DNA from: Paraburkholderia fynbosensis
Lineage (GTDB): Bacteria > Pseudomonadota > Gammaproteobacteria > Burkholderiales > Burkholderiaceae
Direction of reading: 5' to 3'
DNA length: 64,000 nt
Assembly (NCBI RefSeq): GCF_902859935.1
Contig: NZ_CADIKI010000021.1
Span: 1 to 64,000, forward strand
Of this stretch, positions 15,123 through 24,315 are shown piece by piece. Under the pieces are notes generated by a model. The model searched no databases and was not told the DNA's origin. It saw only the letters and a program-made list of their open reading frames with translations. The first letter of the stretch is position 1, and the number at the start of each line of letters is the position of its first letter. Both the position numbers and the translations under genes were made by a program.

Positions 15123-16505
15123 ATGCTCGGAATTAACAGCAACATCAACTCGCTGGTTGCACAGCAGAACCTGACCGGCTCGGGCAGCGCACTGTCGCAA
15201 GCAATCACGCGTCTGTCGTCGGGCAAGCGCATCAACAGCGCAGCGGACGACGCAGCAGGCCTGGCAATCTCGAACATCATGCAGACCCAGATCAACGGTC
15301 TGACGCAAGGTGTGTCGAACTCGAACGACGGCGTGTCGATGGTGCAAACGGCATCGAGCGGCCTGTCGTCGCTGACTAGCAGCCTGCAACGTATCCGCCA
15401 GCTCGCGACGCAAGCGTCGAACGGCAGCATGACCGATACCGATCGCGCAGCGCTGCAACAGGAAGTGACGCAGCAGGTCGCGGAAGTGAACCGTATCGCA
15501 TCGCAAACGACGTACAACGGCATGAACGTCCTCGACGGCTCGTTGGGCAGTGCGTCGTTCCAGGTCGGCGCAAACGTCGGTCAGTCGATCTCGCTGAATC
15601 TCTCGCAGTCGATGTCCGCTGCTTCGATTGGCGGCGGCGTTCCGGCAGCGGGCAACACGCTCGGCTCGTTCTCGGTCTCGCTGGATAACACCGGCAAAGC
15701 GGCGGCGGCTCCGGGCATCACGTCGATCACGGCTTCGTGGGATACCTCCAAGGGCGCGGTCTCGTACACGGACCAAAACGGCAACGCTATCACCGACGCA
15801 TCCACGCTTTCCTACTACACGGCAACTACGACGGGTACGCCCCCGGCTGCAGCGGGCGATCCTTCGGATACGCTCGCGGTTGCTGCCAACGCCAACGCTA
15901 CTATCACGCAGATCAACGTGCTTGCCGACGGTAAGGGCGGCTTTACCCTCACGGACCAGAATGGCCAGGCCTTGAATGTCACTGCTGCTACCAACATCTT
16001 CGCGAGCGCAGCTACTCCTCCTGCTACGGACGCCAACGGCAATACCACGCTGACTGGCGAAACCGGTGCGCAGATGGTGACCGACATCGAAGCGGTCACG
16101 GACGCTGGCGTCACGACTGACGCGAATGTCGTGGCTCAGGACAAGGTTACAGCCGCAGTGGGCACGACCATCGACAAGCTGAGCACGTCGAACACGGTTT
16201 CGCAGATCGACATCTCGACCAAGGACGGCGCTTCGGCAGCAATGCTGACCATCGACAACGCGCTGAATGCGGTCAACAACCTGCAAGCAACGCTCGGCGC
16301 GGCGCAAAACCGCTTCACGGCAATCGCCACGACGCAGCAGGCTCAGTCGACCGACCTGTCGTCGGCCCAATCGTCGATTCAGGACGCCGACTTCGCACAA
16401 GAAACTGCTAACCTGAGCAAGGCGCAAGTGCTGCAACAAGCTGGTATCTCGGTGCTGTCGCAAGCGAACTCGCAACCGCAGCAGATCCTGAAGCTCCTGC
16501 AGTAA
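15123..16505 (+). CDS. fliC: Flagellin
   Basis: This is a 460-aa flagellin, the filament subunit exported by the flagellar type III system. The N-terminal D0/D1 region (LGINSNINSLVAQQNL, then SSGKRINSAADDAAGLAIS) and the C-terminal D1/D0 region (SAQSSIQDADFAQETANLSK to LLQ) are highly conserved. The middle ~190 residues are Ala/Thr/Gly-rich variable surface domain. The start at 15123 matches the family N-terminus and has AGGAGAA upstream; a longer in-frame extension from 15072 does not. Transcription is from the sigma-28 promoter, and fliD follows. Confidence 0.96.
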   Translation: MLGINSNINSLVAQQNLTGSGSALSQAITRLSSGKRINSAADDAAGLAISNIMQTQINGLTQGVSNSNDGVSMVQTASSGLSSLTSSLQRIRQLATQASNGSMTDTDRAALQQEVTQQVAEVNRIASQTTYNGMNVLDGSLGSASFQVGANVGQSISLNLSQSMSAASIGGGVPAAGNTLGSFSVSLDNTGKAAAAPGITSITASWDTSKGAVSYTDQNGNAITDASTLSYYTATTTGTPPAAAGDPSDTLAVAANANATITQINVLADGKGGFTLTDQNGQALNVTAATNIFASAATPPATDANGNTTLTGETGAQMVTDIEAVTDAGVTTDANVVAQDKVTAAVGTTIDKLSTSNTVSQIDISTKDGASAAMLTIDNALNAVNNLQATLGAAQNRFTAIATTQQAQSTDLSSAQSSIQDADFAQETANLSKAQVLQQAGISVLSQANSQPQQILKLLQ

Positions 16506-16568
16506 TCGGCTTCATGTAGCAACGCAACGCGTCCCGCCCGCCCCACCCGGCGCGTGGGACGCAAAACC

Positions 16569-16590
16569 ATCGGGAGGCCTGCCTCCCGAT
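16569..16590 (+). terminator. Hairpin downstream of fliC
   Basis: A perfect 10-bp stem, ATCGGGAGGC/GCCTCCCGAT, with a 2-nt loop. No strong U-tract follows, so it may be a partial terminator or an mRNA 3' stabiliser ahead of fliD. Confidence 0.5.
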
Positions 16591-16647
16591 TACCGCTTTC
16601 AGATCTGAATCGATTCACACGGCATCGCCGAAACACGGAGCCTGTCC

Positions 16648-18246
16648 ATGTCCACCGTATCCTCGACCGGAAGTTCGATCGCCAGTACTGTCGCTGCCAC
16701 CACCGCAGCGAGCAACGCCGCGCTGCAGGCAGCCGCTCAGTCAATCATCAGCGGTTCGACCAATTCGTCGATGGACGTGAATTCGCTCGTGACGGCGCTC
16801 GTCAACTCCAAGATCGCCGGCCAGGCTGCGACGCTCGCAGCAGAGCAGACGACGGACAATACCCAGATTTCCGCCTACGGCACGCTCTCGGCGGCACTTT
16901 CCGCGCTGCAAGCCGGACTGACCTCTCTCTCGGATGGCACGGCCGTGAACGACTTCACGGCGACGATGAGCGGCACCGGAACCGGCATCACGGCCACGGC
17001 GGCCAGCGGTGCCGTGGCCGGCACGTATTCGATTGACGTCGCCCAGGTGGCGACGGCCCAGGTGCTGAGCTCGACCGGCTATGACGCGAAGACGCCGCTC
17101 GCCTCCGGATCGAGCACGATGACGCTCTCCGTGGGCGGCAAGAGCACGACGATTTCGCTCGACAAGTCGAACAGCACGATCTCCGGTATCGCCGCGGCCA
17201 TCAACAGCGCGAGCAACAACCCGGGTGTTTCCGCTACCGTCGTCAACGGCGCGGACGGCGCCCACCTCGTGCTGCACTCGACCTCGACAGGCTCCGCAGG
17301 CGCGATCAGCGTGCAGATCACCGATTCGAATGCGAGCGACGCACTGAACAATCTCGCCGTGTCGAGCAACAACGGCACGACGTTGGCCGGTACGTCGGGC
17401 GCCACCAGCGCGCAGCTCGCGGCCAACCAGTCGACGCTCGACGACGGCTCGGGAACGGGCGTCAAAAGCACGGCCTACTGGACCCAGACCACGGCCGCGC
17501 AGGACGCCTATTTCACGATCGACGGCACCGGCGTCACCAGCTCGACGAACACGGTGAGCTCCGCACTTTCCGGCATCACGCTGAACCTGACTGCTGCTTC
17601 CGTCGATACGACCGGTTCGACGCCACAGACGCTAACGGTCGCGCAGGACACTACCTCGCAGGCGAACACGATCAACCAGTTCGTCACGCTGTACAACACG
17701 CTCGTCACGACGATGGGCACGTTGACCGCGTACAGTTCGACCGCGACATCGCAGGGCGTGCTGCTGGGCGACTCGACGTTGAACATGGTGCAGAATCAGT
17801 TGGCCTCGATCGTCTCGACCGGCGTCAAAAACGGCAACACGACGACGAGCCTCGCTTCGATCGGCATCTCGCTGAATGCGGACGGCTCGCTCACGGTCGA
17901 CGACGACACGCTGAACAGCGCATTGAAGGACAATCAGTCGACGGTGGCGTCGCTCTTCAACTCGACCAATGGTGTCGCGGAGCAGTTGAACAGCAACATC
18001 ACCAGCTACCTGTCGGACGGCGGCGTCATCAAGACGCGCACTGACGCACTCAACGCGGACCTGACCAACCTCACGACGCAACAGACCTCGCTGACGAACT
18101 ATCAAACCCAGCTCACCAGCATGTACAACGCGCAGTTCACGGCGCTCAACACGCTGATGGCGACGATGAACAGCAACTCGCAATATCTGACGCAACTGTT
18201 CGGCGGCACGAACAGCGCCGGCGCGCTGTCCGACAACAAGAGCTGA
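16648..18246 (+). CDS. fliD: Flagellar filament cap protein FliD
   Basis: This 532-aa filament cap caps the growing filament and folds incoming flagellin. The N-terminal D0 region contains SSMDVNSLVTALVNSKIAGQ, and the C-terminal coiled region contains LTNLTTQQTSLTNYQTQLTS followed by MYNAQFTALNTLMATMNSNS. The middle carries the repetitive Ser/Thr/Gly D2/D3 domains. Length is slightly above the E. coli protein (468 aa). It is downstream of fliC and just ahead of the FliT-like gene, its usual chaperone partner. Confidence 0.94.
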   Translation: MSTVSSTGSSIASTVAATTAASNAALQAAAQSIISGSTNSSMDVNSLVTALVNSKIAGQAATLAAEQTTDNTQISAYGTLSAALSALQAGLTSLSDGTAVNDFTATMSGTGTGITATAASGAVAGTYSIDVAQVATAQVLSSTGYDAKTPLASGSSTMTLSVGGKSTTISLDKSNSTISGIAAAINSASNNPGVSATVVNGADGAHLVLHSTSTGSAGAISVQITDSNASDALNNLAVSSNNGTTLAGTSGATSAQLAANQSTLDDGSGTGVKSTAYWTQTTAAQDAYFTIDGTGVTSSTNTVSSALSGITLNLTAASVDTTGSTPQTLTVAQDTTSQANTINQFVTLYNTLVTTMGTLTAYSSTATSQGVLLGDSTLNMVQNQLASIVSTGVKNGNTTTSLASIGISLNADGSLTVDDDTLNSALKDNQSTVASLFNSTNGVAEQLNSNITSYLSDGGVIKTRTDALNADLTNLTTQQTSLTNYQTQLTSMYNAQFTALNTLMATMNSNSQYLTQLFGGTNSAGALSDNKS

Positions 18247-18266
18247 GTGGAAGAGGGAGGCAGGAC

Positions 18267-18566
18267 ATGGAATTCGCGACACGCATCGATCGTATCTGGG
18301 AACTCACCAAGTCCATCGAGCAGGCTGCGGCCGTCGCGGACTGGGAGCGGGCGGCGCAGCTCGCGGACGAGCGTTCGCCGCTGCTCATGTCGCTCGGTGC
18401 GCAGCAGGCGCCCGCCGCGCTCGAGGTGCTCAGGCAGATTCACGAGATCGACACCCGGATCGCCGCGGAGGCGCAGTTGGCCCAGAGCGAACTCGCCGCG
18501 GAGTACCAGGCCAGCATGCGGGCCACCCGCAACGTCAGCCAATACCAGCGCATCGCGCAGTTCTGA
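18267..18566 (+). CDS. fliT: FliT-like flagellar export chaperone
   Basis: This is a 99-aa all-helical protein placed 20 bp after fliD, the usual fliT position. Helices begin RIDRIWELTKSIEQAAAVAD and WERAAQLADERSPLLMSL, which fit the FliT four-helix fold. FliT binds FliD before export and, in enterics, also binds FlhC to damp class II expression. Sequence similarity across FliT proteins is low, so position supports this call as much as sequence. Confidence 0.75.
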   Translation: MEFATRIDRIWELTKSIEQAAAVADWERAAQLADERSPLLMSLGAQQAPAALEVLRQIHEIDTRIAAEAQLAQSELAAEYQASMRATRNVSQYQRIAQF

Positions 18567-18696
18567 AGCCGGCGGTGAAGCGCGAGCCGCGTAAAAAATA
18601 CTGAGCCGCTTGCAGGCTGATCCACTCGATGCGCTGCAGCGCATTCAAAGTGGGCGTATTCTCATTCGTTCGCCCGTTATTGATCGTGGAGAACGC

Positions 18697-19638
18697 ATGC
18701 AAAAGCGCAGGATTGGCCGCTCGGAATTGCAGGTCGCGCCGCTTATGTTCGGCGGCAATGTATTTGGCTGGACAGCGAGTGAAGCCGCCTCGTTTTCCAT
18801 TCTCGATGCGTTCGTCGATGCCGGTCTCGACTTTATCGATACCGCCGATGTTTATTCCGCCTGGGTGCCCGGTAATCAGGGCGGCGAGTCGGAAACCATC
18901 CTCGGCAAATGGTTCAGGCAGAGCGGCAAGCGCGACAAGATCGTGCTCGCCACCAAGGTGTCCAAGCATCCGCAGCGCAAGGGCCTGTCCGCGGCCAATA
19001 TACAGGCGGCGGTCGAGGATTCGCTGCGGCGCCTGCAAACCGATTACATCGATGTTTATTTTTCCCACGACGACGACACCGAAACGCCGCTTGTCGAAAC
19101 GCTCGGCGCGTACCAGAAGCTGATCGAGGCTGGCAAGGTGCGGGTGATCGGCGCGTCAAACTACAGCGGCGCGCGCGTCGAAGAGGCGCTCGCCGTGGCC
19201 CGCCAGCACGGATTGCCCGAGTATCAACTGCTGCAGCCGGAGTACAACCTGTACGACCGCGCGGAATATGAACGCGATACCGAACCGGTGGCGCTCGCCC
19301 ATCAACTCGGCGTGGTGGTGTATTACAGTCTCGCGAGCGGCTTTCTGTCCGGCAAGTACCGCTCGCAGGCCGATCTGGCCGGCAAGGCGCGTGGCAGCCG
19401 GGTCGAAAAGTATCTGAACGAGCGCGGCTTGCGGATTCTCGGGGCGCTCGACCGCGTCGCCGACCGACACGGCAGCACGCCGGCCGCGATCGCGCTGGCC
19501 TGGCTGATTGCGCGGCCGAGCGTCACGGCCCCAATTGCCAGCGCGACCTCGGTGGACCAGCTGAAAAGCCTCGCGGCGGCCGTCCACCTGATGCTGACTG
19601 GCGACGACATGCGCGAACTGGACGACGCGAGCGCCTGA
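18697..19638 (+). CDS. Aldo/keto reductase
   Basis: This is a 313-aa NADPH-dependent TIM-barrel oxidoreductase. Family signatures are DFIDTADVYS (catalytic Asp and Tyr), LATKVSKHP (catalytic Lys), IDVYFSHDDD in the catalytic His position, VIGASNYSGARVEEAL, and a late cofactor-binding region at IASATSVDQLKSL. ATG 18697 has GGAGAAC upstream and matches the family start MQKRRIGRSELQVAPL. It belongs to the general Tas/YajO-like group. The substrate is unknown. It is unrelated to the flagellar genes beside it. Confidence 0.9.
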   Translation: MQKRRIGRSELQVAPLMFGGNVFGWTASEAASFSILDAFVDAGLDFIDTADVYSAWVPGNQGGESETILGKWFRQSGKRDKIVLATKVSKHPQRKGLSAANIQAAVEDSLRRLQTDYIDVYFSHDDDTETPLVETLGAYQKLIEAGKVRVIGASNYSGARVEEALAVARQHGLPEYQLLQPEYNLYDRAEYERDTEPVALAHQLGVVVYYSLASGFLSGKYRSQADLAGKARGSRVEKYLNERGLRILGALDRVADRHGSTPAAIALAWLIARPSVTAPIASATSVDQLKSLAAAVHLMLTGDDMRELDDASA

Positions 19639-20001
19639 TCGTTTGGAAGACCTGGCGGAATCGCCAAACCCCTGGTAGGATGGAGAGTTTCCTGATATCA
19701 TCGGGAGTGAATTGAGATCTTTGCCTGTTTCGTCAGCGGTTTTCATTGATGAAAGGTTGGCGAAACGGCAACAGGCGCGGCTTCTGCAATACGTCTGTCC
19801 GCGTTCCGCGGTGAGCTCCACACACCTCTCTTTTCCGGCCTCCGTGGCCGCTTTGCCTCTCGTTTCATTCGTGGTTTGGCCGGGGGTTTCCCCGCGTTTG
19901 CCTGTTACTGGCCATGAATCGAAACGACCGGAGGGCCGGCGCGTGAGCGGTCTCCCCGCCACGCAAATTAACCCGTATCAAGTGATTGATTTAGGAATTA
20001 C
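19639..20001. other. Intergenic region upstream of rpsU
   Basis: A 363-bp gap with no convincing gene. It should hold the rpsU promoter; I cannot place it with confidence. Confidence 0.35.
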
Positions 20002-20214
20002 ATGACGACGATTCTTCTGAAGGAAAACGAGCCGTTCGAAGTGGCAATTCGCCGCTTTCGTCGCGCAATCGAAAAGAATGGCCTGATCGCTGAACTGCGT
20101 GAGCGCCAATCGTACGAAAAGCCGACTACGGCACGTAAGCGTAAGAAGGCTGCTGCTGTGAAGCGCCTGCACAAGCGCCTGCGCAGCCAGATGCTGCCGA
20201 AAAAGCTGCACTAA
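20002..20214 (+). CDS. rpsU: 30S ribosomal protein S21
   Basis: This 70-aa, strongly basic protein matches S21: TTILLKENEPFEVAIRRFRR, then KKAAAVKRLHKRLRSQMLPK at the end. S21 is a small-subunit protein that helps base-pairing between mRNA and the 3' end of 16S rRNA. It is a free-standing gene here, with a strong terminator directly downstream, rather than in the rpsU-dnaG-rpoD arrangement. Confidence 0.97.
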   Translation: MTTILLKENEPFEVAIRRFRRAIEKNGLIAELRERQSYEKPTTARKRKKAAAVKRLHKRLRSQMLPKKLH

Positions 20215-20234
20215 GCAGGCTTTTCCGGACGCCG

Positions 20235-20273
20235 AACGGCGGTGTGAGCTTCGAAAGAAGCCACATCGCCGTT
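20235..20273 (+). terminator. Rho-independent terminator of rpsU
   Basis: The stem AACGGCGGTGTG (20235-20246) pairs with CACATCGCCGTT (20262-20273), one mismatch, and is followed by TTGCTTTT. Confidence 0.75.
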
Positions 20274-20439
20274 TTGCTTTTGGGCGCTGTTTTTGGATCT
20301 ACGAAGTCGCGACTTTGCGGGGGACTGGCCGAGCGAAGCCCAAGTAGGGCCTCGGCCGGTCCGGGATGCGGTGAACCTCCGGCAAGGCAAACGCGCCTAC
20401 GGCTGCGCCTCGCCTCGCCGACGCCTTCGCGCCCGTTCG

Positions 20440-20820
20440 TTATGCGGCGTTCTCCAGCCGGTCGGCCGACAGGCTGAATTGACGGGCAATCGAGCCCAAC
20501 CGTTCGCGCCATTCCCAGGTGCCGAATACGTCGTGGACATTTTGCAGGCAACTGAGCCGATCGACGGTGGCCTGGTCGTACACGTTGATGCGTGCGCGCG
20601 GGAGCGCCTTTTTCAGCGCCGAGACGCCGATGTCCATGTAAGTGGGCACCGCGATTGGCGTTTTGCCGATAAGCGGACCGGAATACCTTCCATCGCAGTC
20701 TTGCAGTCGCGCCAGTTGGCGAATTCCGGAGTAGCACGGCGAAAGGCCGTCAAAATTCCCGCGGTCGACGCGTCGTGTCCTGCGCGGAATCGCGGCTGTC
20801 ACCTGCGCAGCGCACATCAC
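20440..20820 (-). pseudogene. Possible gene remnant, unknown product
   Basis: A 126-aa minus-strand frame. Its last ~65 residues (VSALKKALPRARINVYDQAT to SADRLENAA) use high-GC third positions typical of real genes here. The first ~60 residues have poor codon use and no obvious start. This suggests the 3' end of a gene whose 5' part is lost or diverged. I do not recognise the family. The rest of 20274-21073 shows nothing else. Confidence 0.3.
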
Positions 20821-21073
20821 CGCTCATAGCCGTATAACGGTCGAGATGCGCCGGAAGCGCAGTCGGGCTTTGCCGGATAGGTTGTTGATGAGTGTCCTGA
20901 AGATATGCAGCACGCCTTCCTCGTCCCTGCGGCCTTGCGCCCGCGGGCCAGATGCCGCGCGAGGCGCGGCGGTGCTCGGGATTTTCCCTGGACGGCTTTC
21001 CTTTGTTAGAGCCGCGGCGCCAGGAGACTCCGGTGACCTCGGTGGGCGAGGCGCCGGCCAACCCGTGGCCGGT

Positions 21074-21670
21074 TCAACCGGCCTTGCGGTTACGCCCCTT
21101 CTTCCCCAGCGCGGCGCATCGCGAGCGGCACATGCAATTCGTCTCGTGGTCGTTCACCATGCCGACCGCCTGCATGAATGCGTAGCAGATCGTCGAGCCG
21201 ACGAACTTGCAGCCGTAGCGCTTGAGCCCCTTGCTCAGCGCGTCCGACACCTCGGTCGACGCGGGTGCCTGCTTGTAAGAGGCCCAATCGTTCTGCATCG
21301 GCGTCTGGTCGACGAACGACCACACGAAGTTCGCGAGCGAACCGTGCTCGGCCTGAATCTGCTGGACGGCGCGTGCGTTGCTAATGGCCGCTTCTATCTT
21401 GCCGCGGTGGCGCACGATGCTTTCGTCCGTCACCAGCTTATCCACGTGTTTCGGCGTAAAGCGCGCCACTGCGTCGATATCGAAGTCGGCGAACGCGCGG
21501 CGATAACCGGCCCGCTTGTTGAGAATGGTCGACCATGACAAGCCCGCCTGAGCGCCTTCCAGCACGAGCATCTCGAACAGATGTTGATCGTCACGCGAAG
21601 GCACGCCCCATTCAGTGTCGTGGTAGTGTGCGAGCGCTTCGCTCGATACCCAGTTGCATCGCTGTGTCAC
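21074..21670 (-). CDS. tag: DNA-3-methyladenine glycosylase I
   Basis: This is a 198-aa base-excision enzyme removing 3-methyladenine from alkylated DNA. TagI features are CNWVSSEALAHYHDTEWGVP at the N-terminus, EGAQAGLSWSTILNKR, the helix-hairpin-helix region, FVGSTICYAFMQAVGMVNDH, and the zinc-ligand tail CMCRSRC. The GTG start at 21670 gives the family N-terminus VTQRCNWVSS; the longer frame to 21745 adds an unrelated extension. Confidence 0.93.
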   Translation of the reverse strand: MTQRCNWVSSEALAHYHDTEWGVPSRDDQHLFEMLVLEGAQAGLSWSTILNKRAGYRRAFADFDIDAVARFTPKHVDKLVTDESIVRHRGKIEAAISNARAVQQIQAEHGSLANFVWSFVDQTPMQNDWASYKQAPASTEVSDALSKGLKRYGCKFVGSTICYAFMQAVGMVNDHETNCMCRSRCAALGKKGRNRKAG

Positions 21671-21808
21671 TGTCGCGCTCCCGTTGTGATGTCGCCCGCC
21701 AGCATAGCGGAAGCGGCGCGCATCGCAAGCTGGCCGTTGGGCCAATTGCGGGATTGAAAATGACCTGCCACGCTATGCGCTATCCACTCACGGAACTCAA
21801 TCGACTCG

Positions 21809-22690
21809 ATGAACCAGGACTTCTTTCTGATCGGCATTGACGGCGGCGGCACCGGTACGCGCGTGGTGCTCGGCGACGCGCAGGGGCGCGAACTCGCACA
21901 AGCGGCGAGCGGGCCGTCGGGTTTGGGGCTCGGCATCGAGCGCGCATGGCAGGCCATCGAGGCCGGCTGCAGCGAAGCGTTCAAGCGCGCGGGCAAGACA
22001 TTGGACTGGTCGCGCTGCGTGCTCGGCTGTGGCCTCGCGGGCGTCAACAATCGTGACTGGCTGGCCGAGTTTCGCGCGCAAGCGCCGGAGGTCGCCGGAC
22101 TCGCGGTGGAGCAGGACGCCTATACGACGCTGCTCGGCGCGCACGGCGGCAAGCCCGGCGTGATCGTGGCGCTTGGCACCGGCAGCGTGGCGGCTTCACT
22201 GGCCGCAGACGGCGCATTTCTCGTCGCCAGCGGTTACGGCTACCCATCGGGCGACGAAGCGAGCGGCGCGTGGCTCGGCCTGCGGCTCATCGTCCATGCG
22301 CAGCAGGTGCTCGACGGCCGTGTGCCTAGCGACGACCTCGCGCGGGCGCTGCTCGCCTGCATCGGAGCGCAGGACCGCGACGGTCTGGTCGTGTGGCTCT
22401 GTGCGGCCAATCAGACCGCTTATGCGAAGCTCGCGCCGGTTGCGTTCGAGCATCGCACGCATCCGTTCGCGGCGCGATGGCTCGGCGAGGCAGGCGTCGA
22501 AGTGGGCAAGATGATTGACGCGCTGGACGCCTCGGGAACCCTGCCGGTCGCCCTGTGCGGCGGGCTCGGCGCGCCGTTGCGCGAGTATTTGCCGCAGGTC
22601 TACCAGGCGCGTCTGCGTGAGCCGCTCGCCGACTCGGCGCATGGTGGATTGCAGCTGGCGCAGCGCGAAGCGGCGCGTCTTGCCGGCTGA
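21809..22690 (+). CDS. BadF/BadG/BcrA/BcrD-type sugar kinase (N-acetylglucosamine/glucosamine kinase-like)
   Basis: This is a 293-aa ASKHA-fold kinase. The phosphate-1 motif is IGIDGGGTGTRVVLGD, the phosphate-2 region is VIVALGTGSVAASL, and the adenosine motif region is VALCGGLGAPLREYLP. A YPSGDEASGAWLG stretch matches the active-site region of GlcNAc kinases in this family. It probably phosphorylates an amino sugar from peptidoglycan or chitin. The exact substrate is not set by the sequence. A Cof-type phosphatase gene follows at 88 bp. Confidence 0.8.
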   Translation: MNQDFFLIGIDGGGTGTRVVLGDAQGRELAQAASGPSGLGLGIERAWQAIEAGCSEAFKRAGKTLDWSRCVLGCGLAGVNNRDWLAEFRAQAPEVAGLAVEQDAYTTLLGAHGGKPGVIVALGTGSVAASLAADGAFLVASGYGYPSGDEASGAWLGLRLIVHAQQVLDGRVPSDDLARALLACIGAQDRDGLVVWLCAANQTAYAKLAPVAFEHRTHPFAARWLGEAGVEVGKMIDALDASGTLPVALCGGLGAPLREYLPQVYQARLREPLADSAHGGLQLAQREAARLAG

Positions 22691-22778
22691 GAATCGCTGG
22701 CGGTGGCAGCCGAGATCCTGCGTGCGCGACCGGGGACGGTAAAATACGCACTTCGACGCTGCCCCGACCGCTCATACC

Positions 22779-23600
22779 ATGTACAAAGTCATCGCCACCG
22801 ATCTCGACGGTACCCTGCTCAACGCCGACCATCAGGTGGACCCGTTCACGGTCGCCACCGTGCGCAAACTGGAAAGCGACGGGCTGCGGTTCGTGATCGC
22901 AACGGGGCGCCATTTTTGCGATGTCGCGGGTATTCGTGACTTGCTGGGCATCAGTCCGTATCTGATCACGTCGAACGGCGCGCGCATTCATGCGCCGGAC
23001 AACGCCGTGATCCACGCCGACGACCTGCCGCCGGCCATCGTCCAACGTTTGGTGCAGCCGGAAATCGCCGGTGCGCATGGCCGCGTGATCGTCAACCTGT
23101 TCGCCGACCAGGCGTGGCTGATCGACCGCGATGCGCCGGATCTGCTGAAATTCCATCAGGACTCGGGCTTCACCTACGAAGTAACCGATCTGCCGAAACA
23201 CGACGGCGTCGACATCGCGAAGGCGCTCTATATTGGCGAGCCCGCCGACCTCGCGCACGTCGCGGAGAATCTTGCACGGGAATTCGGCGACGAACTGTAC
23301 GTGACCTACTCGCTGCCGGATTGTCTGGAAGTGATGACGTCGAACGTTTCGAAGGGGCGCGCGTTGCAAATCGTGCTCGAGCAGCTCAGCGTGGACGCGT
23401 CGCAGTGCGTGGCATTCGGTGACAACATGAACGACATTGACCTGCTGGAAACGGCCGGCCACCCTTTCATGATGAACAACGCCAATCCCGATCTCATCGC
23501 GCGTCTGCCGAACGTGCCGCGCATCGGCAACAACTTCGAAGCGGGCGTCGCGCACCACTTGCGCAAGCTCTTCTCGCTCGACGACGAGCTGATGTCCTGA
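22779..23600 (+). CDS. Cof-type HAD-IIB sugar phosphatase
   Basis: This is a 273-aa HAD hydrolase. Motif I is IATDLDGTLLNADH, motif II is FVIATGRHFCDV, a Lys lies in the NVSKGRALQ region, and motif IV is VAFGDNMNDIDLLETAG. The large C2B cap sits in the middle, as in YidA/YbiV. It hydrolyses phosphorylated metabolites, often sugar phosphates. The upstream kinase gene makes a shared salvage role possible, but there is no direct evidence. Confidence 0.9.
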   Translation: MYKVIATDLDGTLLNADHQVDPFTVATVRKLESDGLRFVIATGRHFCDVAGIRDLLGISPYLITSNGARIHAPDNAVIHADDLPPAIVQRLVQPEIAGAHGRVIVNLFADQAWLIDRDAPDLLKFHQDSGFTYEVTDLPKHDGVDIAKALYIGEPADLAHVAENLAREFGDELYVTYSLPDCLEVMTSNVSKGRALQIVLEQLSVDASQCVAFGDNMNDIDLLETAGHPFMMNNANPDLIARLPNVPRIGNNFEAGVAHHLRKLFSLDDELMS

Positions 23601-23608
23601 TCCGCATG

Positions 23609-23649
23609 AACCCCGGCCCGCATCCACGTTCGTGAAGGCGGGCCGGGTT
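23609..23649 (+). terminator. Terminator after the phosphatase gene
   Basis: AACCCCGGCCCGC (23609-23621) pairs with GCGGGCCGGGTT (23638-23649) with one bulged C. The U-tract is weak. Confidence 0.5.
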
Positions 23650-23733
23650 GGCGAGTGAGGCCGGTCTATCAGCGGCGCGGCGGGTCAAATCAAGGCTACT
23701 CACGCCTGGCCGTTCCCCGCGCGAGGATCAAAC

Positions 23734-24030
23734 TCAATCGTGCCAGCCGCCTCGGCGGTCGCCCCTGTTATCGTGGCCCCAGTGGCGATTGTCGTGACCC
23801 CAGCCGCGGTCATCCCGATGGTCGCCGCGATAATAGTCGCCGCGCTCATACCGATGATTCCAGCCACCGTAGTACACCGGCTGCGGCGCCGCATAGACGC
23901 GGGCGGGCTGTGCATAAACCGGTGCGCCAAGGGACAGGCCGATATTCAGATTTGTATGCGCTTGCGCGACCCCGCATGCGCCCGCCGCGAGCCCGGCAGC
24001 AACCAGCAAATGAGTGACGATGCGTTTCAT
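23734..24030 (-). CDS. Small exported Gly/Arg/His/Asp-rich protein
   Basis: This 98-aa protein has a clear signal peptide (MKRIVTHLLVAAGLAAGACG, cut after AQA near residue 23). The mature part is low complexity, with tandem RGDHRDDRGWGHDNRHWGHD-type repeats and Tyr/Pro patches. The ATG at 24030 is set by AGGAGAAGAAG directly upstream. The function is unknown. The repeats could bind metal or cell-surface polymers. Confidence 0.75.
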   Translation of the reverse strand: MKRIVTHLLVAAGLAAGACGVAQAHTNLNIGLSLGAPVYAQPARVYAAPQPVYYGGWNHRYERGDYYRGDHRDDRGWGHDNRHWGHDNRGDRRGGWHD

Positions 24031-24315
24031 CTTCTTCTCCTGTGAGGCGACGTAGGTGTGTCGCACAGGACCAATGTACGCATTGCGCTCGGCTTTGATT
24101 GCGACGAGATGTTACGGACTGAAAGCATCGTCGCAGTGTTCCAGCGGAACGAAGCGCGGCATCGGCTTAGTTCGTGCATCGCATGCAATTCGCTCGACAG
24201 CCTGTCGAATAAGGGTTTTCAGCGTATCGAACCTTGCCGGATCACGGACTGTGCTGTACTCGATTCAATTCGCGCCGAGCGCTGCGTAATCGCGGCTTAC
24301 ATCTGTATTACCCAA

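Noticed and set aside
14865..16475. 536-codon frame antisense to fliC
   Set aside because: Arg/Val-rich shadow of flagellin codon use; no motif.
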